Source: an uncultured Anaerovibrio sp.
GTDB taxonomy: Bacteria; Bacillota; Negativicutes; Selenomonadales; Selenomonadaceae
Direction of reading: 5' to 3'
Assembly: GCA_934196075.1 (NCBI GenBank)
Contig: CAKPVW010000002.1
Span: 36,633 to 100,632, forward strand
DNA: 64,000 bases
Positions 52,878 through 61,120 of this stretch are shown piece after piece; position 1 is the first letter of the stretch; the number at the start of each line of letters is the position of its first letter. The notes under the pieces are model-generated. The model searched no databases. It had not been told where the DNA came from and saw only the letters and a list, made by a program, of their open reading frames with translations. The position numbers and the translations under genes were made by a program.

Positions 52878-53722
52878 AAAAATGTATTGTAACAGGGGCA
52901 GCTGGTTTTACTGGCTGCAATTTGGTGGAAAGATTATTAGCTGCAGGGTATTTCGTCTATTGCGTGGTGCGGGAAAATTCTGCCCATAACAAAAGACTGG
53001 AAAATTTGGCCAATGTACAGCTGGTTTATGCGGATTTGGCAGAGTATAAAAATCTCCATCAACAAATTCAGGAGCCATGTGAGATATTTTTTCATTTGTC
53101 TTGGCAGGGTGGCAGATATGATTTCGCTGCTCAGTATCAGAATGTAGAAGATACATTGGGGGCACTAGAGGCAGCCAAGGAAATTGGCTGTAAGCGATTT
53201 GTTTGTACTGGTTCTCAGGCAGAATATGGCCCTCATCAGGATTTGATTACAGAAGAAACCTGTCCCCATCCTATAGATGCCTATGGTTCTGCCAAGCTGG
53301 CAGCCTGCATATTGACTAGACAAAGAGCTATGGATTTGGGCATTGAATGGATATGGGGACGGATATTCAGCCTTTATGGCAAATACGAGCCAACTGGGCG
53401 GATGCTGCCAGAGCTGGTTGCATCCTTGCAGGCAGGGAAAGACTTCTATATGCAGTCTGATGGCCAGCAGAATTGGGACTATCTCAATGTTATAGATGGT
53501 GCAGAAGCATTGATAGCTTTAGGAGAAAAAGGAAGAAGTGGCGAGATTTACAATATCGCCAGCGGAAAACACAAGCCATTGAAGGAATTTATAGAAGATG
53601 TTCAAAAAGTTATCAACAGCGAGGCAAAGGTACATTATGCTGAGGATAAGAAAGCATTGTTCTCATTGCAAGTAGATGTAACAAAGATAGCATGTGATAT
53701 TGGTTATAATAAAAAGCACTAA
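52874..53722 (+). CDS. NAD(P)-dependent sugar-nucleotide reductase/epimerase
   Basis: A 282-aa SDR with VTGAAGFTGCNLVERLL, FHLSWQGGRYDFAAQYQNVEDT and the catalytic YGSAK (HPIDAYGSAKLAA). It is similar in size and pattern to RfbJ-type CDP-abequose synthases and to YerF-type reductases. As the last gene of the CDP-hexose set it likely reduces C4 (or the branch carbonyl if the ThDP enzyme acts first), fixing the final dideoxy sugar. The exact product is open. Confidence 0.85.
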   Translation: MKKCIVTGAAGFTGCNLVERLLAAGYFVYCVVRENSAHNKRLENLANVQLVYADLAEYKNLHQQIQEPCEIFFHLSWQGGRYDFAAQYQNVEDTLGALEAAKEIGCKRFVCTGSQAEYGPHQDLITEETCPHPIDAYGSAKLAACILTRQRAMDLGIEWIWGRIFSLYGKYEPTGRMLPELVASLQAGKDFYMQSDGQQNWDYLNVIDGAEALIALGEKGRSGEIYNIASGKHKPLKEFIEDVQKVINSEAKVHYAEDKKALFSLQVDVTKIACDIGYNKKH

Positions 53723-53928
53723 TATTGACAATACCAGATGTATAATTTTCTCATACATAGTTTGCTGTCTCATTTTAGAATGATACGTCGTGACTTTATT
53801 ATATCAGAGTCTGCAAACTATGTATTCTTTTGCGCTTTTTTGTGCAACTTATTATATTTTATTTAATACTATTACTATATTTATCATTAAGATATAACAT
53901 GTATTCTCAAAAATAAAGTAGCAGCACT

Positions 53929-53957
53929 TGACATATCATAGAGAAAAATGATAAAAT
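53929..53957 (+). promoter_or_regulatory. Sigma-70-type promoter of the DUF262 gene
   Basis: TTGACA at 53929-53934 and TAAAAT at 53952-53957, 17-base spacer. The upstream gap from 53723 holds no gene. Confidence 0.75.
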
Positions 53958-53971
53958 CTGAATAAATAATG

Positions 53972-53993
53972 TAGCTGCTAAATAAAGCAGCTA
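53972..53993 (+). promoter_or_regulatory. Perfect inverted repeat just before the DUF262 ribosome binding site
   Basis: TAGCTGCT and AGCAGCTA separated by six bases. It lies in the leader between promoter and SD and could be an operator or an RNA hairpin. Confidence 0.6.
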
Positions 53994-54006
53994 GAAGGAG
54001 GCCGTA

Positions 54007-55170
54007 ATGAATATTAACAAAAAGTTGCTGGAGGCTGCGAATCTTAATCCAACAAAGAATAGCAGACAAGAATATATTTTTACATTATGTGAGTATATAG
54101 AAAAGAATGAATTAACATTGCCTTTATATCAAAGAGATGTTAGTTGGACATTAGCTAAATGTGTGGAACTTTTAAATTATCAGCTTTTGAGTAAATCTCC
54201 TATATCTGCAATCTCTATTAATATAATAAATAACATAGAAAGGGAATTTGCAGTACCACAAGTTTCCTTTGTAGAAAGGGAATTATTGTCTAAAACTGTG
54301 AGAGGGCAGATGTCTGTTGTAGATGGGCAGCAAAGGCTGACAACAAATTATAAAGCATATTGCGATCATCCAGATCTAAAAAGTGTAGTGTTAGATTTAG
54401 GAAAAGGGGAATTTGTTATAAATGCGGAAGCATATCGAAAAAACCAGATTCCAGTTGGTATGCTTTTAAATAAAGATGATAATAAACTAATTGCTTATAC
54501 AGAGAAAAATAAAGCGTTAGCATCACCTATGACAGTAAATGCGTTGTTGCAGATTAGAAATAAAATAAAGACTTATCAATATACAATCAACTTTGCAACG
54601 GATCTTACTGAAGATGAGCAGATTAACTGGTTTGAAGTCTTGAATAATGCGGGAAGTCGTGTAAGTATTATTCAGATGAGATTTTCTAAATTGAAAGCGC
54701 ATGGTATTGATGTGTACACACAATATACATATGTGTATCGCAATATGGTACAGGAATATGGATATGATTTCTTTACACCGCAGAAGACGAATGTTTCGTA
54801 TTCAGTTGCTGCACTAAATCCAGCGTATGAGTTGCTTGTTTCTGGTAAACATTCGAATAATTTTGCACCTATTTCATCTGATACAAAAGAAAATCAGCTT
54901 TGCAGTTTGGAGCCAGATAAATTAAAAGAATGTTTTAAAATGACATTAGAAGCACTAGAAAAGGCTTTGCTGTTTATAGAAAATAATGATTTAAAAAAAT
55001 ATAATCGTTCTGATTATGTGAATTATCTTATTGGGTATTTTGTCTTTCATCAAGAAAAAATGTCGGAGCAGCAAAAAACTAACCTGATAGATTGGTATAA
55101 TAATGTATCTTTTACTAATAAATCGAATACAACAAGAAGAAGGATATATTCTGATTTATTGAATTTGTAA
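54007..55170 (+). CDS. DUF262 (ParB/Srx-like) domain protein
   Basis: A 387-aa protein with the DUF262 core LPLYQRDVSW (about residues 38-47) and VVDGQQRLTT (about 105-114). DUF262 domains hydrolyse nucleotides in GmrS-type modification-dependent restriction and SspE/BrxU-type defence proteins. The DUF1524 HNH nuclease half is missing here, and no HNH motif is seen in the helical C-terminal part. AT-rich, with its own sigma-70 promoter, inserted between the CDP-hexose and phosphonate blocks. A lone defence or regulatory protein is possible; function unproven. SD AAGGAGG. Confidence 0.8.
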   Translation: MNINKKLLEAANLNPTKNSRQEYIFTLCEYIEKNELTLPLYQRDVSWTLAKCVELLNYQLLSKSPISAISINIINNIEREFAVPQVSFVERELLSKTVRGQMSVVDGQQRLTTNYKAYCDHPDLKSVVLDLGKGEFVINAEAYRKNQIPVGMLLNKDDNKLIAYTEKNKALASPMTVNALLQIRNKIKTYQYTINFATDLTEDEQINWFEVLNNAGSRVSIIQMRFSKLKAHGIDVYTQYTYVYRNMVQEYGYDFFTPQKTNVSYSVAALNPAYELLVSGKHSNNFAPISSDTKENQLCSLEPDKLKECFKMTLEALEKALLFIENNDLKKYNRSDYVNYLIGYFVFHQEKMSEQQKTNLIDWYNNVSFTNKSNTTRRRIYSDLLNL

Positions 55171-55221
55171 AAATCTGGAATGTGGGAAACGACACATGAC
55201 AGATTGGTAGAACATATTGTG

Positions 55222-55605
55222 CTATATATCGTTATATTTATTCACATCTTTCCAAAAACTCCAGATAATCATTAGCATAATTATTCCTATGGGAAAGGCG
55301 GTGATTATGCTGACGGTTTGGATATTGCTCATGGAGCTGTCTGAGAATACCAATGCTGTTGGTAGTAGGATTAGGAGAAGGCACCATAATAGCTTAATGG
55401 CTTTATGGGGTGCTTCACCTGATTCTATTTTTTTATAGCTGTAGCATGAGGCGGTATAGGCTATGGAATCAAAGAATGTGGCATAAAAGAGAATCATGGT
55501 TGCCAGCACCCAGAGAGTAGCTAAATTACCCAAAGGCAGGATGTTAAGCACGGCAGTGATTATGGCATATTTTCTTAATACATAATTAGTCTTAATAGAA
55601 CCCAA
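55222..55605 (-). pseudogene. BCCT-family transporter, C-terminal fragment
   Basis: The minus strand reads about 127 codons resembling the end of a betaine/carnitine/choline transporter: ATMILFYATFFDSIAYTASCYSY, then two hydrophobic segments and a final IIWSFWKDVNKYND. A full BCCT has about 500 aa. There is no natural start; the truncated end meets the sigma-28-like promoter region of the phosphonate operon, so a rearrangement joined them. Confidence 0.6.
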
Positions 55606-55619
55606 ATATGATACGATAT
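55593..55619 (+). promoter_or_regulatory. Sigma-28-like promoter of the phosphonate operon, copy 3
   Basis: TAAT at 55593-55596, 15 bases, TACGATAT at 55612-55619. Confidence 0.72.
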
Positions 55620-55639
55620 ATTAATGTATAGTTAATTTA

Positions 55640-55780
55640 TTATTCCTGCTAGCAACAGGATAGAATGTCATAAAGGCAATGGTAGGGTGGTGTGTTCCCA
55701 TGCCTGTTTTGGTTGTGGGGTTGTTTGTAATTTGGTATGTTTATTTTAGCCTAGGAGCAAAGCTCGTGGGCTTATTTTTG
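55640..55780 (+). promoter_or_regulatory. Riboswitch-like leader RNA, copy 3 (phosphonate operon)
   Basis: TCCTG-CTAGCAA-CAGGA hairpin (loop 55649-55655), GGTAGGG (55681-55687) with CCCATGCC (55697-55704), a GTGGGG further on, and the terminator AGCCTA-GAGC-AAA-GCTC-TGGGCT (55748-55772) plus T5. Same order as copies 1 and 2. It lies 40 bases before the operon start. Confidence 0.75.
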
Positions 55781-55820
55781 TGTAAAAATTCGCGAATTCA
55801 ATTGTCAATGGTGGTAGAGT

Positions 55821-57962
55821 ATGATAGAAAGAAAAATAGATGTAGCTTTTTGGCCGGCCGAGGAAGTGGATGGTTTGGCTTTGTTTCGGAAGCTTCAGCA
55901 GAAGTGGGAGCAAAAGGATTTTGATGATGAATATTTGGCATTGTTAGCGAAATATAAGGAAAAATATCCCGAATCAGAGCATGTGGATATTTTTGCGGCA
56001 TATTTCGCCTTACATTATGAAGATGTCAAGGAAGCTTTGAAATTTGCCGAAGCGGCTTGGCAAAAAAGAAAATACAATCTTGTTATTTGGCAGCTTCTAA
56101 TAGAATGTTATGATAAATTAAATATGCCTATGGAAAAAATAAAATTTCAAGGATATTGTCGTAATTCCTATGATATGCAAATGGAGCTTTCATACTGTAC
56201 GGAAGAAGTTTTGGATAATCTTACCATGTCTCATAATATTGGTGATTATGCGCCATTTTTACTGTATAGGTTTAAATTAGCAGAGAATAAACTAGTTAGC
56301 AGTGCAGCTAGTTTAGGCGGAGAGTATATTCCCTGGTCCTTGGACAAAGACGGTTATAAATATTGGGTTGGTGTTTTTGTTAATCAAGAAACTATAGATG
56401 GAAAAGCTGGGGTGTTGTCAAGGGAGAAAGATAAATCAGAATTTGTTTATGAATATGGTGCGGATATGATTTTTGACATTGTCAAATCTCAAACAAGTAA
56501 TGATTTTTATTTTGATCCTCAAGGGGAAAAATATATACTTTCTTTAGCCGGCAGTGAGGCTAGCCAGGAGATTGAAATTGCTTCAGGCGATAGGAACTAT
56601 GATGCTGTTTTGGGTAAATGGGAATATAGTAATTATCGTATAGAAGAGCCAGTAAAAATTACAGGTAAAAAAGAATTTACAGTCGGTAAGCCTATCCTTT
56701 TGGAACATAGCCCAAAAAGGAAAAAGATAGTTCTAAATATTTTAGTAGATGCTTTAAGTTGGCAGGCAATGAAAGAGCAGAATTACGCATTACTTCCCAA
56801 TACTATGAAATTTTTCTCTAAAGGTGTAATATTTAATAACCATTTTTCTGTAGGAGAATATACATATCCGGCTATACATGCTATTGAGACAGGTATGTAT
56901 CCACATCATTCACAAATTTATAATGAGCATATCAATATGCCATTGTCTCCAGAATATACGGTTATATCAGAGCAGATGCAGAAATTAGGATATTATTGTG
57001 TTAACATAATGGGAAGTGGAGATGCTCTGTATACAGGTGCTTGTAGAGGGTATGATAGATTGGTGGTAAATTCATATGCTACCAGAGCTTATGAGGGTGT
57101 AGAGCGTACTATTCAGCATTTGGAAGCCTTTGGAGAATGTGATCAATTTTTGTTTTTGCATATAATGGACGTACACCCATGGCCGATTAATACAATAAGT
57201 ATGCCTTTGGCTAGCCAGACCTGCTTATCATTGGAAGATCGACTCTGGCAAATACAGGAGAAGGTTGCTAGTGTATATCTGAAATATTCTCCTTTGTATG
57301 CTCATGCCAATATGATAGGTATCCAAAATACCGATCGAAGTTTGGGGGTATTATTTAATTATTTAGAAACTCACTATAATGAAGATGAATATGTGGTACA
57401 GTTGTATTCAGATCACGGTGCTTCAGTATATGACAATCATCCATATTTAATGAGCCGCTATCAGACTAGTGCAGCTTATATGGTACGGGGGGCAGATATT
57501 CCGCAACTGGGATTGGTTGAGGAATTGACTAGTGAGTTGGATATATATCATGCTATGGCTAAAGTTCATGGGTTTGAGGCACCTAGCTATACTGATGGCA
57601 ATCTGCCAGCAGCTTTGGGAGGCAGGGAGAGAGAGTATACCATCAGCAATTCTATTTATCCAGGGCAAACCTATAAATTATGCATTCGTACAGCTAAATA
57701 CGAATTTCAGTTGGAATCAAAGGAGGTCGTGGATGTGGATGGCACAGTTGATATGACTGGAGCTTCCATGTTCATATTGGATCGAGAGTATGAGTGGAAG
57801 CAGTGCTATGATATGAATCTACTAAAGTATTTTATGGATATTGCTAGGGCGCATACCAAATCTTTCTGTACATGGGGTAGAAATTGGCCTGAAATGCGTC
57901 GAAGAAAAGAAAAGTGGTTTGGTGATGAAAAATCAAAACAGGAGGAAGCAGTTAGTGATTAA
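55821..57962 (+). CDS. Cytosolic sulfatase/alkaline-phosphatase-fold protein with N-terminal helical domain
   Basis: A 713-aa protein without signal peptide or membrane segments. Residues 1-110 are helical/TPR-like; 110-300 are beta-rich and unassigned. From about 305 the alkaline-phosphatase superfamily fold is visible: NILVDALSW (metal Asp), GEYTYPAIHAIETG (likely Thr nucleophile), MDVHPWP and YSDHGAS (metal Asp-His). Relatives include phosphoglycerol and phosphoethanolamine transferases, but those are membrane enzymes. As first gene of the phosphonate operon it is a candidate for moving an AEP group onto a glycan or for trimming it. The role is inference. The SD is weak (GGTGG). Confidence 0.72.
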   Translation: MIERKIDVAFWPAEEVDGLALFRKLQQKWEQKDFDDEYLALLAKYKEKYPESEHVDIFAAYFALHYEDVKEALKFAEAAWQKRKYNLVIWQLLIECYDKLNMPMEKIKFQGYCRNSYDMQMELSYCTEEVLDNLTMSHNIGDYAPFLLYRFKLAENKLVSSAASLGGEYIPWSLDKDGYKYWVGVFVNQETIDGKAGVLSREKDKSEFVYEYGADMIFDIVKSQTSNDFYFDPQGEKYILSLAGSEASQEIEIASGDRNYDAVLGKWEYSNYRIEEPVKITGKKEFTVGKPILLEHSPKRKKIVLNILVDALSWQAMKEQNYALLPNTMKFFSKGVIFNNHFSVGEYTYPAIHAIETGMYPHHSQIYNEHINMPLSPEYTVISEQMQKLGYYCVNIMGSGDALYTGACRGYDRLVVNSYATRAYEGVERTIQHLEAFGECDQFLFLHIMDVHPWPINTISMPLASQTCLSLEDRLWQIQEKVASVYLKYSPLYAHANMIGIQNTDRSLGVLFNYLETHYNEDEYVVQLYSDHGASVYDNHPYLMSRYQTSAAYMVRGADIPQLGLVEELTSELDIYHAMAKVHGFEAPSYTDGNLPAALGGREREYTISNSIYPGQTYKLCIRTAKYEFQLESKEVVDVDGTVDMTGASMFILDREYEWKQCYDMNLLKYFMDIARAHTKSFCTWGRNWPEMRRRKEKWFGDEKSKQEEAVSD

Positions 57963-59079
57963 AAGAAATATTTTACTAAATCCAGGGCCTGCTACTACTA
58001 GTGACAGTGTCAAAATGGCGCAGGTTATACCGGATATTTGTCCAAGAGAAAAAGAATTTGTGGATATTATGAAAAAATTTCGTAGAGATTTATTGAAAAT
58101 AGTTCATGGGAGAGAAGAAAAGTATACCGCAGTGCTTTTTTGTGGCTCAGGCACTATAAATATAGATATATGTCTGAATTCCTTGCTTCCAGCGGGAAAA
58201 AAAATTTTGATTATTAATAACGGAGCTTATAGCAGCCGGGCGGTCGAGATATGTGAATATTATGGTTTGCCATACATAAATTTGCAATTTTCTGTAACAG
58301 AGCTGCCAGATTTAGCTGTGATAGAGAAGGTTCTCAAAGAAAATAGGGACATAGCCTTGGTGCATACAACGCATAATGAGACTGGAACAGGATTGTTGAA
58401 TCCAATTAGAGAAATAGGAGCCTTGGTGCACAAATATAATGCCATTTTTACGGTAGATACTACTTCTACTCTAGCTATGCTGCCTATAGATATAGAGAAG
58501 GATAATATAGATTTCTGCATGGCTTCAGCTCAAAAAGGTTTAACGGCCATGGCAGGCCTATCCTTTATTATTGGTAATAGAGAGGTGCTGGAGGCTTCAG
58601 CAGCTTATCCCAAGCGTTCCTATTATTGCAATCTTTATATGCAGTATAAATATTTTGAGGAGTATGGGGAAATGCATTTTACCCCACCAGTACAGACTAT
58701 TTATGCTGGAGTACAGGCTCTAAAGGAGTATTTTGCTGAAGGTGAGCAAGCTAAGTGGCAGCGGCATATTAGAATATGTGAGGCTATACATGAAGGGTTA
58801 CAAGATTTGGGATTTCGAGAGATTATTCCTAGGAAATGGCAGAGCGGGTTAGTGGTATCTGTGCAATATCCAGATGATGCTAATTGGGATTTTGATATAA
58901 TTCATGATTATTGTTATGAGCGCGGCTATACTATTTACCCTGGCAAAATTTCTACTACGAATACTTTTAGATTGTGTTCCTTAGGGGCTATAGATGTAGA
59001 GGATATACAAAAGTTTTTTGTCATATTTAAAGCAGCTTTGGAGGCTAGCAAACTCCAAATTCCTGTAAGATACGCCTGA
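57955..59079 (+). CDS. phnW: 2-aminoethylphosphonate:pyruvate transaminase
   Basis: About 374 aa, class V aminotransferase fold. NILLNPGPATTSDSVKMAQ at the N-terminus, FCGSGTINIDICLNSLL, HNETGTGLLNP and the PLP lysine in ASAQKGL (about residue 194) match PhnW-type enzymes. In a synthesis operon it runs from phosphonoacetaldehyde to 2-aminoethylphosphonate. The GTG at 57955 with AGGAGG 9 bases before it is the best start and overlaps the previous stop by 8 bases. Earlier in-frame ATGs would lie deep inside the preceding gene. Confidence 0.9.
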   Translation: MIKRNILLNPGPATTSDSVKMAQVIPDICPREKEFVDIMKKFRRDLLKIVHGREEKYTAVLFCGSGTINIDICLNSLLPAGKKILIINNGAYSSRAVEICEYYGLPYINLQFSVTELPDLAVIEKVLKENRDIALVHTTHNETGTGLLNPIREIGALVHKYNAIFTVDTTSTLAMLPIDIEKDNIDFCMASAQKGLTAMAGLSFIIGNREVLEASAAYPKRSYYCNLYMQYKYFEEYGEMHFTPPVQTIYAGVQALKEYFAEGEQAKWQRHIRICEAIHEGLQDLGFREIIPRKWQSGLVVSVQYPDDANWDFDIIHDYCYERGYTIYPGKISTTNTFRLCSLGAIDVEDIQKFFVIFKAALEASKLQIPVRYA

Positions 59080-59110
59080 TTATTTTATGATATGCAATGG
59101 GAGAATAATT

Positions 59111-60406
59111 ATGAAAATAGTATATACCTGCTTTTGTACGGATGTTATTCATGAAGGACATATGAATATCATACATGAAGCAAAAAAATATGGCCGAGTT
59201 GTGGTAGGGGTTCTTAGTGATGAAGCATCGATAAGATTCAATCGTTTTCCGGGCGTTAGTTTTACTGAGAGAATTAATATGGTCAAAAGCATACCTGGGG
59301 TTGATGAAGTAATTATTCAGAACAAGGTTATGTATGACGAAATTATAGAAAAACTTCATCCGGATTATGTTATTCATGGGGATAATTGGCTGGAGCCACC
59401 TATGCGGGCTATTAGAGATAATGTATCTACACTGCTGAAGGAATATGGTGGCAAGATTATAGATGTGCCTTATACCTATAGTGAGGAAATAAGGCATATA
59501 GATGCTCAGGTGAAAGAACGGCTTGCTATGCCTGAATATCGTCGCAAGCGCTTGCGTCAATTATTGCAGCTTCGACCTTTAGTCAAAGCTATTGAGGTAC
59601 ATAGTGGCTTAACAGGTTTGATTGCCGAGAAAACCATTGTGGAACATGATGGAGAAATAGACCAATTTGATGCTATGTGGATTAGCTCTTTATGTGATTC
59701 TACGGCTAAAGGCAAGCCAGATATAGAATTGGTAGACATGACGTCAAGATTTAGAACTATTGATGATGTTATGGAGGTTACCACCAAGCCTATTATTTTT
59801 GATGGAGATACAGGGGGGCTGATAGAGCATTTTGTTTATACAGTTCGTTCTTTGGAGCGAATAGGTGTCTCAGCTATTATTTTGGAGGATAAGGTAGGTT
59901 TAAAGAAGAATTCTCTTTTCGGTAATGAAGTGAAACAGACTCAGGATAGTATTGACCATTTTTGTCAAAAAATAACTGCTGGTAAGAAAATACAGCTAAC
60001 AGATGATTTTATGATTATTGCTAGGATTGAGAGTCTTATATTGGAAAAGGGCATGGAAGATGCATTGGCTAGAGCAAGAGCTTATGTATCTGCTGGTGCT
60101 GATGGTATTATGATTCATAGCCGCAGGAAGGATCCACAGGAGATTTTGGAATTTTGTGATGCTTTTCGTCAGGAAGATGATATTACTCCCATAGTAGTAG
60201 TTCCATCAAGTTTTAACAGTATTACGGAAGATGAATTGGCGGCCCATGGCGTTAATATAGTTATTTATGCTAATCAGCTTACCAGAAGTGCATTCCCAGC
60301 TATGCAGAAAACAGCACAGGATATTTTAAAGTATCATAGAGCACAAGAGGTGGATGATAGACTGATGCCTATTAAGGAGATTATTACCTTGATTGATGAG
60401 TTATAG
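59111..60406 (+). CDS. pepM: Phosphoenolpyruvate mutase with N-terminal nucleotidyltransferase-like domain
   Basis: About 431 aa in two domains. Residues 1-135 form a cytidylyltransferase-like fold (TCFCTDVIHEGHMNIIHEAKKYG with HxGH-type His, SFTERINMVKSI, IHGDNW). From about 145 the PEP mutase domain follows, with the diagnostic EDKxGLKxNS loop (EDKVGLKKNS at about 259), FDGDTGG and ARIESL. It rearranges PEP to phosphonopyruvate, the committed C-P bond-forming step. EDK and NS residues exclude an isocitrate-lyase-type function. ATG 59111 is supported by GGGAGA. Confidence 0.95.
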   Translation: MKIVYTCFCTDVIHEGHMNIIHEAKKYGRVVVGVLSDEASIRFNRFPGVSFTERINMVKSIPGVDEVIIQNKVMYDEIIEKLHPDYVIHGDNWLEPPMRAIRDNVSTLLKEYGGKIIDVPYTYSEEIRHIDAQVKERLAMPEYRRKRLRQLLQLRPLVKAIEVHSGLTGLIAEKTIVEHDGEIDQFDAMWISSLCDSTAKGKPDIELVDMTSRFRTIDDVMEVTTKPIIFDGDTGGLIEHFVYTVRSLERIGVSAIILEDKVGLKKNSLFGNEVKQTQDSIDHFCQKITAGKKIQLTDDFMIIARIESLILEKGMEDALARARAYVSAGADGIMIHSRRKDPQEILEFCDAFRQEDDITPIVVVPSSFNSITEDELAAHGVNIVIYANQLTRSAFPAMQKTAQDILKYHRAQEVDDRLMPIKEIITLIDEL

Positions 60407-60415
60407 GAGACCTGA

Positions 60416-61120
60416 ATGGAAAATGCGATTATTATGGCCTCTGGTTTGGGCACCAGGCTGCGGCCATTAACCAATACCATCCCTAAGCCGTTGTTGCCAG
60501 TAAAGGGAATACCCATGATAGAAACTGTTATTAATGCTTTGAATAGACGTGGTGTAGATAATATTTATGTCGTTACTGGATATTTGGCAGAGCAGTTTGA
60601 CTATTTGGCAGAAAAATATGCTAATTTGCAATGTATATATAATGCAGATTATATGACTGTAAATAATATATCTTCAGTTAAAGCAGCTGAAGGTGTTTTG
60701 TCGAAGGGTGATTGTTGGATATGTGAGGCTGACTTGTATATATCGGACGAAAATATATGCATGGGCACATTTGATAACTCCTGTTATTTTGGTAAAATGG
60801 TCAAAGGATATTCAGCAGATTGGGTATTTGAACAGGATGCCAATGGCAGAATTTGCAGAGTAGGCAAGGGTGGTACAGATATCTTTAATATGGTAGGGTT
60901 GGCGTATCTTTGCCGCAATGAAGCTGTTGTTTTGAGAGATGCATTGCAGGAGGCCTACGCACTGGGAAATTATCAGGACTTATTCTGGGATGAAATTGTA
61001 GATAGAAATTTGTATAGGTTGCCTATGAGAATTCACTCGGTTAGTTCAGAGCAGATTATGGAAATAGATACAGTAAAGGAATATGAATTAGCTAATGAGA
61101 AAGCAGGGGATGGCAAGTGA
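60416..61120 (+). CDS. LicC/PntC-like nucleotidyltransferase, probable CTP:2-AEP cytidylyltransferase
   Basis: A 234-aa nucleotidyltransferase. IIMASGLGTRLRPLTNTIPKPLLPVKG is the N-terminal signature; YNADYMTVNNISSVKAA and CEADLYI resemble LicC and PntC, which make CDP-choline and CMP-AEP. In this operon the likely product is CMP-2-aminoethylphosphonate, an activated donor for transfer to a glycan. SD AGGAG. It overlaps the decarboxylase start by four bases. Confidence 0.82.
   Translation: MENAIIMASGLGTRLRPLTNTIPKPLLPVKGIPMIETVINALNRRGVDNIYVVTGYLAEQFDYLAEKYANLQCIYNADYMTVNNISSVKAAEGVLSKGDCWICEADLYISDENICMGTFDNSCYFGKMVKGYSADWVFEQDANGRICRVGKGGTDIFNMVGLAYLCRNEAVVLRDALQEAYALGNYQDLFWDEIVDRNLYRLPMRIHSVSSEQIMEIDTVKEYELANEKAGDGK

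Noticed and set aside
55217..55438. Plus-strand frame of 73 codons
   Set aside because: It is the antisense shadow of the BCCT fragment, which has recognisable transporter helices on the minus strand.
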